Shown here piece after piece: positions 10,886 through 23,156 of a stretch of DNA of 60,000 nt. A program made the translations under genes and the position numbers. Source of the DNA: Cryptomeria japonica (taxonomy: Eukaryota > Streptophyta > Pinopsida > Cupressales > Cupressaceae); NCBI RefSeq assembly GCF_030272615.1, contig NC_081408.1, positions 335,392,793 through 335,452,792 on the forward strand, read 5' to 3'. The notes under the pieces were generated by a model. It had not been told where the DNA came from. It saw only the letters and a list, made by a program, of their open reading frames with translations, and did no database searches. The first letter of the stretch is position 1; each line of letters opens with the position of its first letter.

Positions 10886-10903
10886 TGGTGAACCCGACGT
10901 GAA
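10886..10903 (+). other. Primer-binding site of G1
   Basis: TGGTGAACCCGACGTGAA lies 3-4 bases after the LTR end. Element G2 has TGGTGAACCTGACGTGAA and element E TGGTGAACTTGACGTGAA in the same place. It is not the iMet site of the Copia elements; I cannot name the tRNA with confidence. Confidence 0.7.
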
Positions 10904-12062
10904 CATCCTAATTCTGATTATTCATGGTTAGATTTGAAAATTGGATTCCTTAATTACATTTCCATGTTTGATCTTTTACAAATTTTAGAGGTTAATTACA
11001 TGAAAACCCTAAATTTTCTTCTTTTTGAGCTTGCGAAATGTCTAAATGTTAATGCTTGTTTTAGATCTACCCTTCTATTGCAAATTATCAATTCATATTT
11101 GTGCTTTAATTCTGAAAATTAAGTGGTTAAGTGTCAAAACCCTAATTTTTAAAACTCTCTTGATTCAACCTTTGACCGACAATTTCACTGATCAAAACAT
11201 CTCCAAATCAGCTGTAACTATGGATTCCACAATAAAATCATAATATCTTTCATCCTTGAAAATTTGGAAAAAAGTTGCGAGGACCGTGTGCACCCCGAGC
11301 GCCATCATCCCCGACATTTTTTTTGAAATTTTGGGAGCTAGATCTTACTGTATTTTTCTGCCAAAATCCAGAATCTTGGCTGATTTCATCAATTCTAACA
11401 CTTTCAAAATTAAAGTCAAAGTTGGTCTAGTGATTGCTTGGATTAAGGCTTCTAATCATTCAAAAATTGTTGAAATTGAAATTTTGTGTCAAAATTGTGT
11501 TTCTTACTGTCCTAAATCTGAAAAGTGTGTTGGCGTTCATTCAAAATTTCAGTGCTTTATTCAAATTCTTGCAATTTGTGACTTTTGAAATTAAGTGTTT
11601 AATTGCAACAACTTGGATTTCCGCTTTCAAAATTGAATTTTGCGTGAAATTGAGTCAACTTTTAAAATGCAAAACTTGCATTGCTTTTGGTATTCCCTCT
11701 AAAATCATAAAATTCAAAATTTCAGTTTCCCTCACTTTTTCAAAATTCAAATTTTGCATTTTTCAACAATCTTGGTAGGGTTCAATTTTGAGATTGCAAC
11801 TTTAATTTGGCCTATCTACGGATCATAAAATCACTCAATTTTCTCAAATTAGCTTTAAAATCATCATAACTTTCATCTCTGAAAATTTTGAAAAAAGTTG
11901 CGAGGACCGTGTGCACCCCGAGCGCCACGGTCCCTGACATCTTTTCCGAAATTTCGGGAGATTGTCGTGATTGCATTTAACAGCTTAAATCTAGGAGATT
12001 GGCTGATTTTATTGAAATTTGCTACCTCTAAATTCAAAATCTTCTCTCTCTCTCTTTAGTGC
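10904..12062 (+). repeat. G1 leader with a 170 bp direct repeat
   Basis: Untranslated leader of about 1.16 kb, rich in AATTCAAAATT-type sequence. Two related segments, about 11240-11410 and 11865-12040, share GTTGCGAGGACCGTGTGCAC and CCCCGAGCGCCA, and both continue with a GAAATTT..GGGAG..TTGGCTGATTT order. A shorter third copy of the core sits in the LTR. The cores contain the palindrome GTGCAC. A short (CT)n run precedes the Gag start (12043-12055). Confidence 0.65.
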
Positions 12063-15000
12063 ATGAGTTTTACAACAATAAGCCCTACTTATACTATTCT
12101 CGTTAGACGAAGCCTTAGAATTAAGTCTTTCCAAGGTTTAATTACTGAGGAGATGGAACCTAATTTGAATAGCCTTTTTAACGAGGACACGGGTAATTCC
12201 TCCAATCCTCCTAATGATGAAGAAGCTCTCCATGAGGTTTTTGTAGAACAACTTTCAAAATTGGATAACCAATTTGATGAGTTTCAGCAATGGATGTCTC
12301 ATGAGTATCCTGATAGTCAAGCTCTTTCATTAATTGAGGGTCTAAAACATATCGTTCAAAGTGATAAGAATGGAATTGATATTTTGCGTGGTATTGTACA
12401 CATTGTGGATTCAAATGTGATGCCTATGAAGAGTTGTGCTGAAACTTTAGGTTATACACAACCTCCCACTCAAGTTAATCATTCTATTCCTTTGACAACT
12501 TCTATTGCTAGCATACCTACCTTTACATGAAACATAATGACTACTTCTATACAAGACATTCCGCCTATGATCACCAGTCATGGGGGCAATCCTTCCTCTT
12601 CAATTAACCCTCTTCCTTCATTCAATCCAACTTCTTCATTCATTCCTTCAATAAGTGTTCCTATTACATCTCCACAAATGAACATGACGCAAGGGGGCAA
12701 TTCATTTAACCATTCCATTCCTCCTTGTAGTGCTTCTCTTTTCCAATCATCCCCTATGACTAACTATCATAGTGTTCCACCACCTTACTCTCAATCAATA
12801 CCTTCTTTCAATAACATAATACCTCCATCACAATCTAACACGTCTAATATGAACTCCTTGACTCAAGTGACCATTAACAATCTTGCACAAACTGTCTCTT
12901 CTTTACAGCAACAAATTGCTTCTATGAATCAATCTAAGTTTAGTGTGCCCACATTTGATGTTGCGAGCCCACTTTCTCTTGACATTGTTCAAGCTATCCC
13001 TCCTAAACATGTTCAAATCCCGCATTTGGAGCTTTATAATGGTAAAGGTGATCCTCTAACACATGTTAAGACTTTTCAAACAATATGTACCAATTTTGCT
13101 TATGACCAAAGGTTGCTTGCAAAACTGTTTACTAGGACATTAAGAGATAAAGCCCTACAATGGTATTGCTCATTGCCTTCTTATTCTATTACTTCTTTCG
13201 AACAACTTGCAAATGATTTTATTCAACAATTTCAAAACAATATAAGTCCTAAAGTTACTTTGATTGATTTAATGCATTGTAAACAAGGCGTTAAAGAAAA
13301 AGTGACTGATTTCATTGGTAGATATAAGCATTTGTATGCTAAAATCTCTTTTCCAGTGCCTGACAATGATATTCAAAGAATATTTATTTCTAATTTACAA
13401 AAAGATATTCGAGACAAACTTCTATTTTCTGAGTTTACTTCTTTCCAACAGTTGTGTGCAACTCTTCACAATTATCAACTAACTGTGAGTCAAATGGAAC
13501 AAGCAAATCCTATGGCTCCGAGTGATAAGGGTGATAGTAGTCAACAACCACTTGGGAAGTTTAAACCGAACAGAGAGTTTGTTAAGTTCAATGAAAACAT
13601 CATCAAAAACAATGTGAATGCAGCATCAGGTGTGCCTCCTATTTCTAAGTTTTTCAAGAAAGAAAGAAAGTTTACTCCTTTGAATGAATCATTGCATAGT
13701 ATTATGAATAAGTTATTGGAACAAAATGTGCTTACTCTCCCTCCTATAAAGCAAATAGATCCTGCAAAGATTAATTCACCCTATTTTGATAACAAATTTT
13801 TTTGTCAATTTCATCGTCAACCTGGGCATGATACTGAAAAATGTTTTGCTTTAAAGGGTAAAATTCAAGATTTGATTGATAATAATACTATCTCTGTTTC
13901 TGGTATGAATGATAAAGGCAACACATCTGTAGCTCCTCCTAACCAAAATCTTAAGATTTTTACTGATCCATTACCTTCTCATACCTCTAATGTGATTGAG
14001 ACTAATGATTCCTTTTTCTCATCTGATGGTCTTGTGTCTATGACTCCGAATGTGATTAACTTTGTAGAGCAGCAAGAAAACCCTAAAGAACCTTCCATCA
14101 CATTTGATTCTAGTGAAACTATCAGGGCACCTGATGGTCCTTTATACATAGTTGCAAAAGTCAAGAATACACCTTGCTGTGGAGTTCTTATTGATCCGTC
14201 TTGCATGGTTAATGTTATTACTGAAGAATTTCTCTTTACTTTACAATTGAATCAAGTGATCTATGACAAAACAGATGTGATTGTGAAATTATTTGATGCA
14301 TTTTCTTCTCCTGCAATTGGTTCTATTACATTACCTATTGAGGTCCATAACAAATCCCTTGATGTGAACTTTGTTATTATTCCTTCATCCGAACAATTTC
14401 GTGTGAAGCTAGGCTATCCTTGGCTATCTTCCATGAAAGCTATTGCTTCTCCTATTCACAAGTGTTTGAAATTTCCCCATAATGGTGAAGTTGTTACTGT
14501 CAATCATAGTCTCTTTAAACCAGCTAAAAGAACTTCTAGCATTCCTATTGATTATTTTTGGCCTAAACAATTCCAATCTCTTCCACCACGAAGTGATCAT
14601 CTTTTCAAATCTTATCAAAAGTGGAAAATAGATATGATCTTATCTCTAAGTGAACCTAGAACACCCAAACTTGATATTCCTATCATTCTTGAGAAGGAAG
14701 TTCTTCCTTTGAAAGATAAAACTAATCTCTTTCCTCAAGAAGATTCCCAACCCATTCCTATGGATGTGACTATGTCTATGTCTAATAGACTTTCTACAAG
14801 TAGACCTATACCTCCTTGTCATGATGGGCTTGGTCTCCTTCCTAAACCAAATATTCCTCCTTTATATGGAGCAGTTCCTCCTCCTTCCTTTTATAAAGAG
14901 AAGAGACCTTCCTCTTCTCCTATTATCCAGCCTAAGAGACCACAACCTAAACACCCAAGTGATAAGGATGAGAGCATCCCTCCTCCTCAATCTCCTCAAC

Positions 15001-15494
15001 TTCCTACTAAGACTAGATGAAATCATTCTGCGCGTGAATGCTGATAAAAGCGTCATCTTAGAGCTTAGGTAGCTGCTTCTCAAGATTTGCAATCTCCAAA
15101 AACACCTTCAACAAGCATTATTCCATCTTCTCCAAAATCTCCTAAACATAAGATGCATGATGGTCTTGATCCTATGCAAGTTAAAGATCCTATTTTTATA
15201 AATCTTGATGATGATATAGATGAAAATGTTATTCATGATGAAAATGCTACTTCTCTGGCTTCTGATAGTGAATATGAATATGTTGATGTTGATAACCATT
15301 TATCTAACGAATTTTCTAAAGCACTTATCCTAGTTCCTAGATAAGAACAACGTGGCTTGGAACATGAACATAGCCCTTGTTTGGATCTTGTGATAGCTCC
15401 ATCTGCTGTGTTGGATGTTCCTCCTCTAGCGTGTTTCCTACCTTCCCGAAATATTGATCAGCAAGATCAGGGGGTGGATGACATGCTGGACTAG
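12063..15494 (+). pseudogene. G1 Gag and protease-like polyprotein
   Basis: One frame of about 1,143 codons from ATG 12063 to TAG 15492-15494, interrupted by TGA at 12528-12530, TGA at 15018-15020, TGA-TAA near 15042-15047, TAG near 15069 and TAA at 15342-15344. G2 has sense codons at several of these positions. A Pro/Ser/Gln-rich N-terminal third is followed by a Gypsy retrotrans_gag domain (about residues 325-470; L-x-L-Y-N-G-K-G-D-P-L-x-H, A-L-Q-W-Y). Next are a knuckle-like C-Q-F-H-R-Q-P-G-H-D-T-E-K-C and a pepsin-like segment where L-I-D-P-S-C replaces the usual L-(I/V)-D-(T/P)-G-(A/S). A proline-rich, then acidic, tail ends D-D-M-L-D. No RT, RNase H or integrase follows. It would form particles, with proteolysis doubtful given the altered active-site loop. 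Confidence 0.85.
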
Positions 15495-16239
15495 TTTCAT
15501 TAGCATAGTAGATTCTCTCCTCCTCTCTTTTGGTACTTCTTCTATGTGTTATTCTCATTCTTCTATTTGTTGTCCTTAGTGTTGTCTACTTGAGGACGAT
15601 GCAAAAGCATTGAGATCTCTTTTGGTCTCTCTCATGTTGACTCAAAAGACACATGTGTTCCCTTCTTCTAGGTGACCTTCCTTGATTGGGGAATGAAGAA
15701 CAATTATGCATACATACATATGATATACATGAATTATCATACAGCATACTGACCCCGAGGAAAGTGAAGTCACCTCATGCTTTGTGTTTTGTGTCTATTA
15801 TCCTTGGGTTTATCTCACACTTGGGGGCTAAATCTTTGTGATAACGTGCTCCTTTCCCTTCTCATTTCTTATGTGCATCACTACCTTAAAGCAATCACCC
15901 CCGTTGAGGCATGTGTGATCGCTTTAACGTAGGGGGGCATACACCCCATCTATCCCTTCAGGATACTTGAAAATTTCTTGGCGAACTTAGCTTTGCCTTG
16001 AAAATTTTTGGTATTTCTCTTGCATGACTCATAGTGAGGGAACCTTACTACTGACAGTCATGGTTCTCCCTCATGATCTTCCCTTTTACTTTGTCAATCG
16101 AAGTCGTAAGAACCTTAGTCCACTGGGGGCTTGGTGTGTCTTGCCTCCTTGATGTGGTGAAAGTCTTTCAATGTTGTTTCCTTGTACTTTACCGGAAGTA
16201 TGAGCGTACGCTTATACTCCCGCTAAAGTGGGGGCTAAA
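15495..16239 (+). other. G1 3' untranslated region and polypurine tract
   Basis: About 745 bp without a frame worth reporting. It is repeated in reverse in G2 (27135-27662). It ends with AAGTGGGGGCTAAA (16226-16239), the polypurine tract directly before the LTR start TGTAGCATCC. Confidence 0.75.
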
Positions 16240-17157
16240 TGTAGCATCCTAAAATTGTGACACTTGCAATTTCGACCGCATTTGGGTCTTCATGATGGCG
16301 ATGCAACACGGAACCTGAATGGAGACCTCGAAACTTGTTCATGGCATCAAAAACTACATTTTTCAGCACCCTGGCCTGATCCTCCTTGCACCTTGTTGTC
16401 CCTGGAGGTGGGACCATGGTACCCAGCGCCCTGGTCCCTAGCCCTATTTTGGGCTCGGTCTCTTATGGGGCTTCGGGTCTTTAAGTTTGCAAATTGGAAA
16501 ATAAAGTTGCTATGTTGGCCCAAGGTCGAAAAAATCAGTCTTTCAACCCTAATTGACAAGTATATAAACTACATTTCCTCTCCCATTTTGGTAGATGGAA
16601 AAAGGAAAAAACATACGTAGCGGAAGCGATATTCAAACATTCAAGCATTCAAGCATTCCTTCAAGCAATTGAGCATTCTAAGTCTCCATTCAAGGCTAAG
16701 TGTTGCATTCAAGACAAGGATTCAACCATTGAAGAGGAGATCACTTACAACATACAACATACAACAACATTTACACCTTCGCATGTAAGAATACAAACAT
16801 TCTTACAACAAGGTATCAGTACTTGTTTACATTACAAACATTTACATTTACAGCATTCTCATTTCTTGGTTAATTCCAAAACCGGGGTTTGACCTAAAGG
16901 CAAACCCCTAATCCCTAACCCCCCAATCATCTTCGCTTTTCTGTGTGTAGGCTGTAGGTACGTGGCTGTAATTGAAGATCTAGAATCCTTGTGCAGAGAC
17001 GAACAAATCCCCCTTCGTTTCACAGATTTTTCGGAGGACCGTGTGCACGCCGGGCGCCATCGTCCCGTCAACTTCCACTCAAATTTGCAGGACAGCGTCG
17101 TCTCAATATTTTACTGCTAATTCTAGGTCCGTAGCTTCATCCCATATTCCTATCTAG
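16240..17157 (+). repeat. 3' LTR of G1, truncated at its 3' end
   Basis: Begins TGTAGCATCC and follows the 5' LTR closely through CCCATATTCCTATCT, then switches within a few bases to sequence from the middle of a Copia2 LTR. About 290 bp of the LTR is missing. The TATA box at 16561 is intact. Confidence 0.85.
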
Positions 17158-18549
17158 TTTTCATTGATGTCAAGCAATTGATTTTCTAATTTAGTATGAT
17201 GTTGCCATATCTTAAGAAATATGTTTTGAAGAGAATTAAGATGTCGGTAAAAGATACAGAAAGAATGTGATGAATAAGGGGAGGAATAAGTTATTCAATG
17301 GGCAACTATTACCAAGTTAGACAATGATGAGATCATGTTGTTTTGATTGTTTTGATATCCTATATATGTTGTTTATTGTAAGGTTAATACTATACTATGT
17401 CACCGAGCAAAGAACCTAGTCAGTAAACCCTAAGGAACCTAGTCGGTAAACCCTAAGGTTATCGCTATCAGTTAAAGAAGGCAGAATGTCTACCGAGTGA
17501 AGTTTATTATTTCCCGAGTAACAACCGAGTAATAATAGAATGCATTGGATGAATAAAAGCATTATTTAATGAAGGAAGCTGATGAGCTAGAGATGATTAA
17601 ATGATTGGTTTGACGCGCTTGAAGTTTTTTAAGGATCTACAGCTTTGAAAATTCAAGAGCTAGATCTACAGCACAAATTGAACCGCAATAAACTAGCACA
17701 AGTTACAGGAATGGAATGCAAGTTCCTAGGAATAGTAAAACATTTTTGAGATCAAAGGATACATTGAACCTAGTCAAGATTGAAGATCTAATGGCTATGA
17801 TTGATCATGCGAAATGTGATCAATAAGATTCAACGATTAGCAAATTGTTTATAAATAAGGAATTGTTGATGAACAATGCATGTGGGCAAGTTAAAGCACA
17901 GGGATGCTACATAGTGATTATCGAGCATAGAAGCTTGAAGACCTATTTGAATAACAGAGTAGGGAGCCCAGTAGAGGGATAAGATAAGTCCTATGACTAG
18001 ATAGTGTTGAGAAAATAAGAATCTACTTTAGCATTTTAGATGTGAAGTTGCAGATATAATTTTTATTGTTGTTTATTTTGTAAGTGACAGGAAATCTCTT
18101 AACCAAGTGGACTTAACAGTCTTATTTGTAAACCCTATAACAAGGTAACATTCTAAATGAGTGTTTGAAATCCTTTGACAAGGTCACTTCTAACAAAGTG
18201 AAGATCCTAACAGATCTGAGAGAAATCCCTTAATCGAGTCACATCTAGCAATGTGTTTGTAATCTTTAATAGGATTTGTTTTTAACCGAGCATGCTCTAG
18301 AAGAGTATATTTCTTAGTGGGTCCAAAATCCCATAGTGGTTTTTCCCTATTTGGTTTTCCACGTTAAATATGGTGTTATATGTGTTATGATGATTATGTG
18401 TTTATGAGTTAGCATGTTTAGCAGTTTTTTGGTTATATTGCTGAAGTATAAGTTACTGAGGTTGAATCTGTTGATTTTATGGAAGATTAAGTTTGTATGA
18501 TTCACCCCCCCCCTCTCATCTTGTTAGCTATTGCCATCAGAACTTTACA
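17158..18549 (+). repeat. 5' LTR of Copia2, lacking its first ~110-140 bp
   Basis: Matches the 3' LTR from TCATTGATGTC (17161; 23276 in the 3' LTR) to the end at CTTTACA (18549). It has a TATAAATA box at 17850 that is mutated in the 3' LTR. It carries the hairpin series CACTT/CTAACA/AAGTG (18185-18200), AGATC/CTAACA/GATCT (18202-18217) and CACAT/CTAGCA/ATGTG (18240-18255), then the GTGGTTTTTCCC box and a run of nine C near 18505. Confidence 0.85.
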
Positions 18550-18565
18550 ATTGGTATCAAAGCCT
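18550..18565 (+). other. Primer-binding site of Copia2
   Basis: ATTGGTATCAAAGCC directly after the LTR: the iMet-type Copia site TGGTATCAGAGC with one G-to-A change. Confidence 0.85.
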
Positions 18566-18613
18566 TGGACTCTGGAAGAAAAGTTTGAAGGTACTTGAGG
18601 CAAAGATCTAAAG

Positions 18614-21600
18614 ATGTATAAGAGGAATGTACCAAAGCTGAACAAGTCAAGTTTTTCCACATGGTAGAAAAGGATGAAGCTACACCTATTAGGAATTGGA
18701 GAATATGCTACATACTATCTAGAGAATGATTATGTTGTACCGGTCACCTACCCAATGACTATGGAAGAGATAAAAGTGAAGCAAGAACACACTCAAGCAA
18801 TGATTGAAATATCATTAGCATTGACTAGCTCAGATTTTAATGATCTAGAAGGCTGTATTGATGCAAAGGCAATGTGGTCTAAGCTTATATCTGTTTATGG
18901 CGATGATGAACATGTACAAAGAGCAAAGTGGATAGTTTAAGAGGACAACTTGAATCTATGAGGATGAATGACGGAGAGAACATAACCCAGTATAGTACAA
19001 GACTAAAGGAAATGTCAATCAAATCAAAGGAGAAGAAGGAACTATTGAAGAGAAGGATGTCATAAGTAAGTTATTAAGAACCCTTCTACCTACTTATGCA
19101 ATCCGAGTCTCTGCAATCAGTGAACTAAGGTTAGTACCAAATATGCCAGTTTCTTTAGATGCTACTATCGGTAAGCTACATGCATTTGAGTTAAGTAATT
19201 TTGATAACAGTGGGTCTTCAGTAAATAAAGTTGAATTTGCATTCAATTCTTTTCATCTTGGTGAATATGATGATTACAATGATAGAATATATAAGTATAC
19301 TGAAGGAGATCATAGTGGAGCAAGTGAAAGATTTCACAAAAACATGGAAGAGGTACGCAAACTATATGAAGAAATCAAAAAGAAAGAAGAGTTTGAAGCA
19401 TTATTAGCCAGAAGGTTATTGAGAGGAAAAAGTAAGTACAAAGGCAAGTTGCCTTTAAAATGTTTTAACTATGATAGAATAGGACATATGGCTTCTAACT
19501 GTCCTGACAAGGAATCTAGTGAAAAGAGAGACTACCGAGATGACAGACAGAAAGACAACCAATACAGAGGACACCGAGACTTCAAAAGGAGAGATAGAAA
19601 GACATGCCTAATAGCTGATGAGGAATCCAACGATGCTAAATCTGATGGAACTGATACAGAGGAAGTTGTTTATGTAGCTGTCAAAGATGGATCAAATGAA
19701 GAAAGGTATGAAGAAAAATCCCTAATATCTCACATTAATAAAAATGATTCTTGGATCATAGATAGTGGATGCTCACATCACATGATAGGTGATAAACACA
19801 AATTTATTAAATTAGAAGATTATGATGGAGGCTATGTAATATTTGGTAATGATGCACCATGTCCGATAAAAGGTAAAGGCTCTATCACACATCTTGACAA
19901 TGCAAAATGTGATGATGTTTATTGGGTTGAAGGTTTGAAATAATATTTGTTGAGTGTAGCAAAACTAAACAACACAGGTTACCAAATAGAATTTCAAAAA
20001 GGAATTGTCAAAATTCATGACAAACATGGAAAGTTAGCAGCTACCAGGACTCAAACAAAAGGTAACACATTTCACCTTGACTCAACTCAGAACAAGTGTC
20101 TTTATGCAAAGATAGATGATACCTGGTTATGGCATAAAAGGTTTTGTCATGTAAATTTTGATAATCTGATCAAAATAAGTAAGAAGCACCGAGTAAGAGG
20201 TCTATCGAGTTTGGAGAAACCTGAGAATGCTATATGCAGAGGATGCTAGATAGGCAAGATGACAAGATCAAGCTTTACAAGTAAGTCCTACACTTCTAAG
20301 GGAATTTTAGATCTTGTGCATACTAATCTTTGTGGTCCTATGAAAGTTTAGAGTTATTATGGTGATAAATATTTCATATTATTTGTGGATGATTATTCAA
20401 GGATGATGTCAGTTATGTTTTTAAAAGAAAAATCAGAAGCTTTTCAAATTTTTAAATGGTACAAGGAAAGAGTTGAAAATGAAACAAGAAGACAACTAAA
20501 ATGTCTTAGATTTGATAGAGGAGGAGAGTTCACCTCTGATGAGTTTAACTTATTCTACAATGATCATGGTATAAAAAGACAAGTCTCTGCACTGAGAACT
20601 CCACAACAAAATTGGATAGCTAAGAGAAGAAATAGATCTATTGTGGATTGTTCTAGAACCCTGATGATTGAAAAGAGAGTGCCACAAAAATTTTGGAGAG
20701 AAGCAATAAGCACTGTTGTTTACACCCTGAACCAAGTACAACTGAAGAAAGGAACTTTGAAGACACCATATGAAATCTGGTATGACAAGAAACCTAATGT
20801 AAGTTACTTTAAAATCTTTGGAAGTAGATTCTATGCACATAAAGATGACAGAAATGGAAAGTTTGATTAGAAAAGTGAAGAAGGAACATTTCTAGGTTAT
20901 TCTTCTAGAAGCAAAGCATTTAAATGTCTGATCAAAACATCTAACAAAATAGTAGAAAGTGCAAATGTGAAAATTGATGAATTTATAAAAAGAAATGATG
21001 AAGGAAATTCCAAGGAACTAGAAGATTATGAAGAATTTGTCTATGTTCAACCGACAAGTCCTACCGAGAGAGTTACTGAAGAAAATGAAGAGAATATCTA
21101 GTTACCAAGTGATGAGGAAGATCATACAGAGCGTAACGAGCCTGTATTAGCCAAATATGTCAGAAGGAGTCATGCATCAAGTCAAATTATAGGAGATAAG
21201 GATGGTCTAGTGATGAAAAGGAACAAACTGAGACAGAACACATGTTTGATATTTGAATTTGAACCAAGAATAGTAAAAGAGGCATTTAACAGTGAAGATT
21301 GGGTAAATGCTATGATAGAAGATATTTATCAAATCAAGAAGAATGACACATGGACACTGGTCCCAAGATCGAAGGACAAAAATGTAATCAGTACAAAGTG
21401 GATTTTCAGAAACAAGCTAAATGAAAAAGGTGAGGTCATTCGAAATAAAGCAAGACTAGTTTGCAAAGGATATGCTCAAGAAGAAGGAATAGATTATGGC
21501 AAGACCTTTGCACCTATGGCTAGACTTGAAGGAGTAAGAACATTGTTGGCATATGCTGCTTTCAAAAATTTCAAGGTATATCAAATGGATGACAAATCTG

Positions 21601-22799
21601 CATTTTTGAATGGTATACTAGAAGAAGAAGTTTATATTGAACAACCTGAAGGATTTGTTGAAGACAAGAATAAAGATCAGGTATGTAAATTGAACAAAGC
21701 TTTATATGGCCTGAAACAAGCACCTAGAGCATGGTATGAGAGATTGCACTCTTACTTAATCAAGATTGGTTTTATAAGAACAGGTGAAAACAACAATATG
21801 TACATGAAGAATGATGAAGACAATGGAATACTAATCTCAATCATATTTGTTGATGACATTATATTTTGCTGAAATGATTCTCTATGCAAAAACTTTGGTA
21901 ATGAAATGTGCAAAGAATTCGAGATGTCACTAATTGGTGAGATAAAGTATTTTATAGGTTTATGGATACTACAAATGAAAGATGAGATTTTCATTACTCA
22001 ATCCAAGTACATAAAGGAAATCTTGAAGAAATTTGGAATGGAGGATTCAAAACCAGTAAGTACTCTTATGACTACCAATTGTAAACTATCAAAGAATGAT
22101 GAATCTGCATCTGTTGATGAGACACTTTACCGATCCATGATTGGAAAGTTACAATATGTTGTGCACAGTAGACCAGATATAGCACATGCAGTAGGTATTG
22201 TTGCAAGATTCTCAACAGATCCCAAAGAAACCCATATGACAATAATCAAGAGAATTTTCAAATACTTGAGAGGCACTGAAGATTATGGCTTAGTATATGA
22301 AAAGAGAAATGATTTTGATTTAAAAGTTTATACTGATGCTGATTGGGCAGACAACATTGATGATAGGAAAAGCACAAGTGGTGGAGCTTTCTTTTTAGGA
22401 GAAAGACTAGTGAGTTGGCTTAGCAAGAAACAAGGATGTATTTCACAGTCAACAACAAAAGCTGAATATGTTGTTGCAGCATTGAATTGTACCAATATAG
22501 CATGGATCAAACAACTGTTGGAAGGTATGAATGAGAAATTTACCGAGCTAGTAACTATATTCTGTGATAATACTAGTGCCATTAACATTTCAAAAAATCC
22601 TGTAATGCACTCTAAGACAAAGCATATCTCTATAAAGTATCATTATCTTAGAGAAGAAGTTCAAGAGAAGAAAGTTATGCTGGAATATATTAGTTCAAAG
22701 GAACAAATAGCAGACATCTTCACAAAGCAACTACTAAGGGACACTTTTGAGTATCTCAGAAGTCAGTTAGGGGTCCTACCCCTATCTAGTACTCACTGA
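18614..22799 (+). pseudogene. Copia2 Gag-Pol polyprotein, broken
   Basis: The start at ATG 18614 (M-Y-K-R-N-V-P-K-L-N) fits Copia Gag. A TAG follows at 18665-18667 and frameshifts occur near 18940-19020. From about 19030 one frame runs to TGA 22797-22799, with stops near 19941, 20247, 20349, 20868, 21100 and 21870. In order: Gag; knuckle C-F-N-Y-D-R-I-G-H-x4-C whose second Cys is Tyr; protease D-S-G-C-S-H-H-M (about 19760); integrase zinc motif W-H-K-R-F-C-H and catalytic D-D-Y-S-R, F-D-R-G-G-E-F; RT with F-V-D-D-I-I-F (about 21850); RNase H D-A-D-W-A-D and D-R-K-S-T-S-G-G. The end L-G-V-L-P-L is typical. Inactive in this copy. Confidence 0.93.
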
Positions 22800-23156
22800 C
22801 AGAGTTCGGTGAAAGCATCAATTATATGAATCTAAAGAATAACTATCTATGAAGTTGATGTTGCTTTACACTTTAGGAGGTCACCTAAAGTTGTACAATA
22901 AAAAGTGATTGAAGACAAAGATGCTCTGACCGTGAATAAGACTGCAAGGATATTACCTCATAAAGGCAGAAATCATGTATTAGTTTTCTTTTTTTTGGCA
23001 TTGTTGTCAAAGGGGGAGAAGACTAATGAATGGGGGAGAAGACTACTGATAGGAGGAGAAGATCTACACAACTGGTGAAGTTGACATAGCAATCAAAATC
23101 TGAATCAATTGAATCAAATCAAGTTAGTTTTTGCCATCAATGCCAAAGGGGGAGAT
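22800..23156 (+). other. Copia2 3' untranslated region with two polypurine tracts
   Basis: Non-coding. An internal tract GTCAAAGGGGGAGAAG lies at about 23005-23020; the functional tract GCCAAAGGGGGAGA ends at 23156. The internal tract is kept at a comparable place in Copia3, D and element A. Confidence 0.75.

Larger units (their letters stand above)
9690..17157 (+). mobile_element. Element G1: Gypsy-like, Gag/protease-only LTR element
   Basis: Order: 5' LTR 9690-10882, primer site 10886-10903, leader with repeated motif, a single Gag-type frame 12063-15494, 3' untranslated region, polypurine tract, truncated 3' LTR 16240-17157. No reverse transcriptase, RNase H or integrase is present, and element G2 has exactly the same content, so loss of pol is a property of the family. 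It inserted in the 5' LTR of element A. The left target copy is probably ACAAC (9685-9689); the right one was deleted together with the LTR end. Confidence 0.85.

Noticed and set aside
11434-11778. Leader frame of about 114 codons in G1 with a similar frame in G2 (31402-31695)
   Set aside because: Low-complexity F/K/L/I composition from AATTCAAAATT-type repeats. The two copies differ in start and length, so similarity of the DNA explains it. A dN/dS test on more copies could reopen it.
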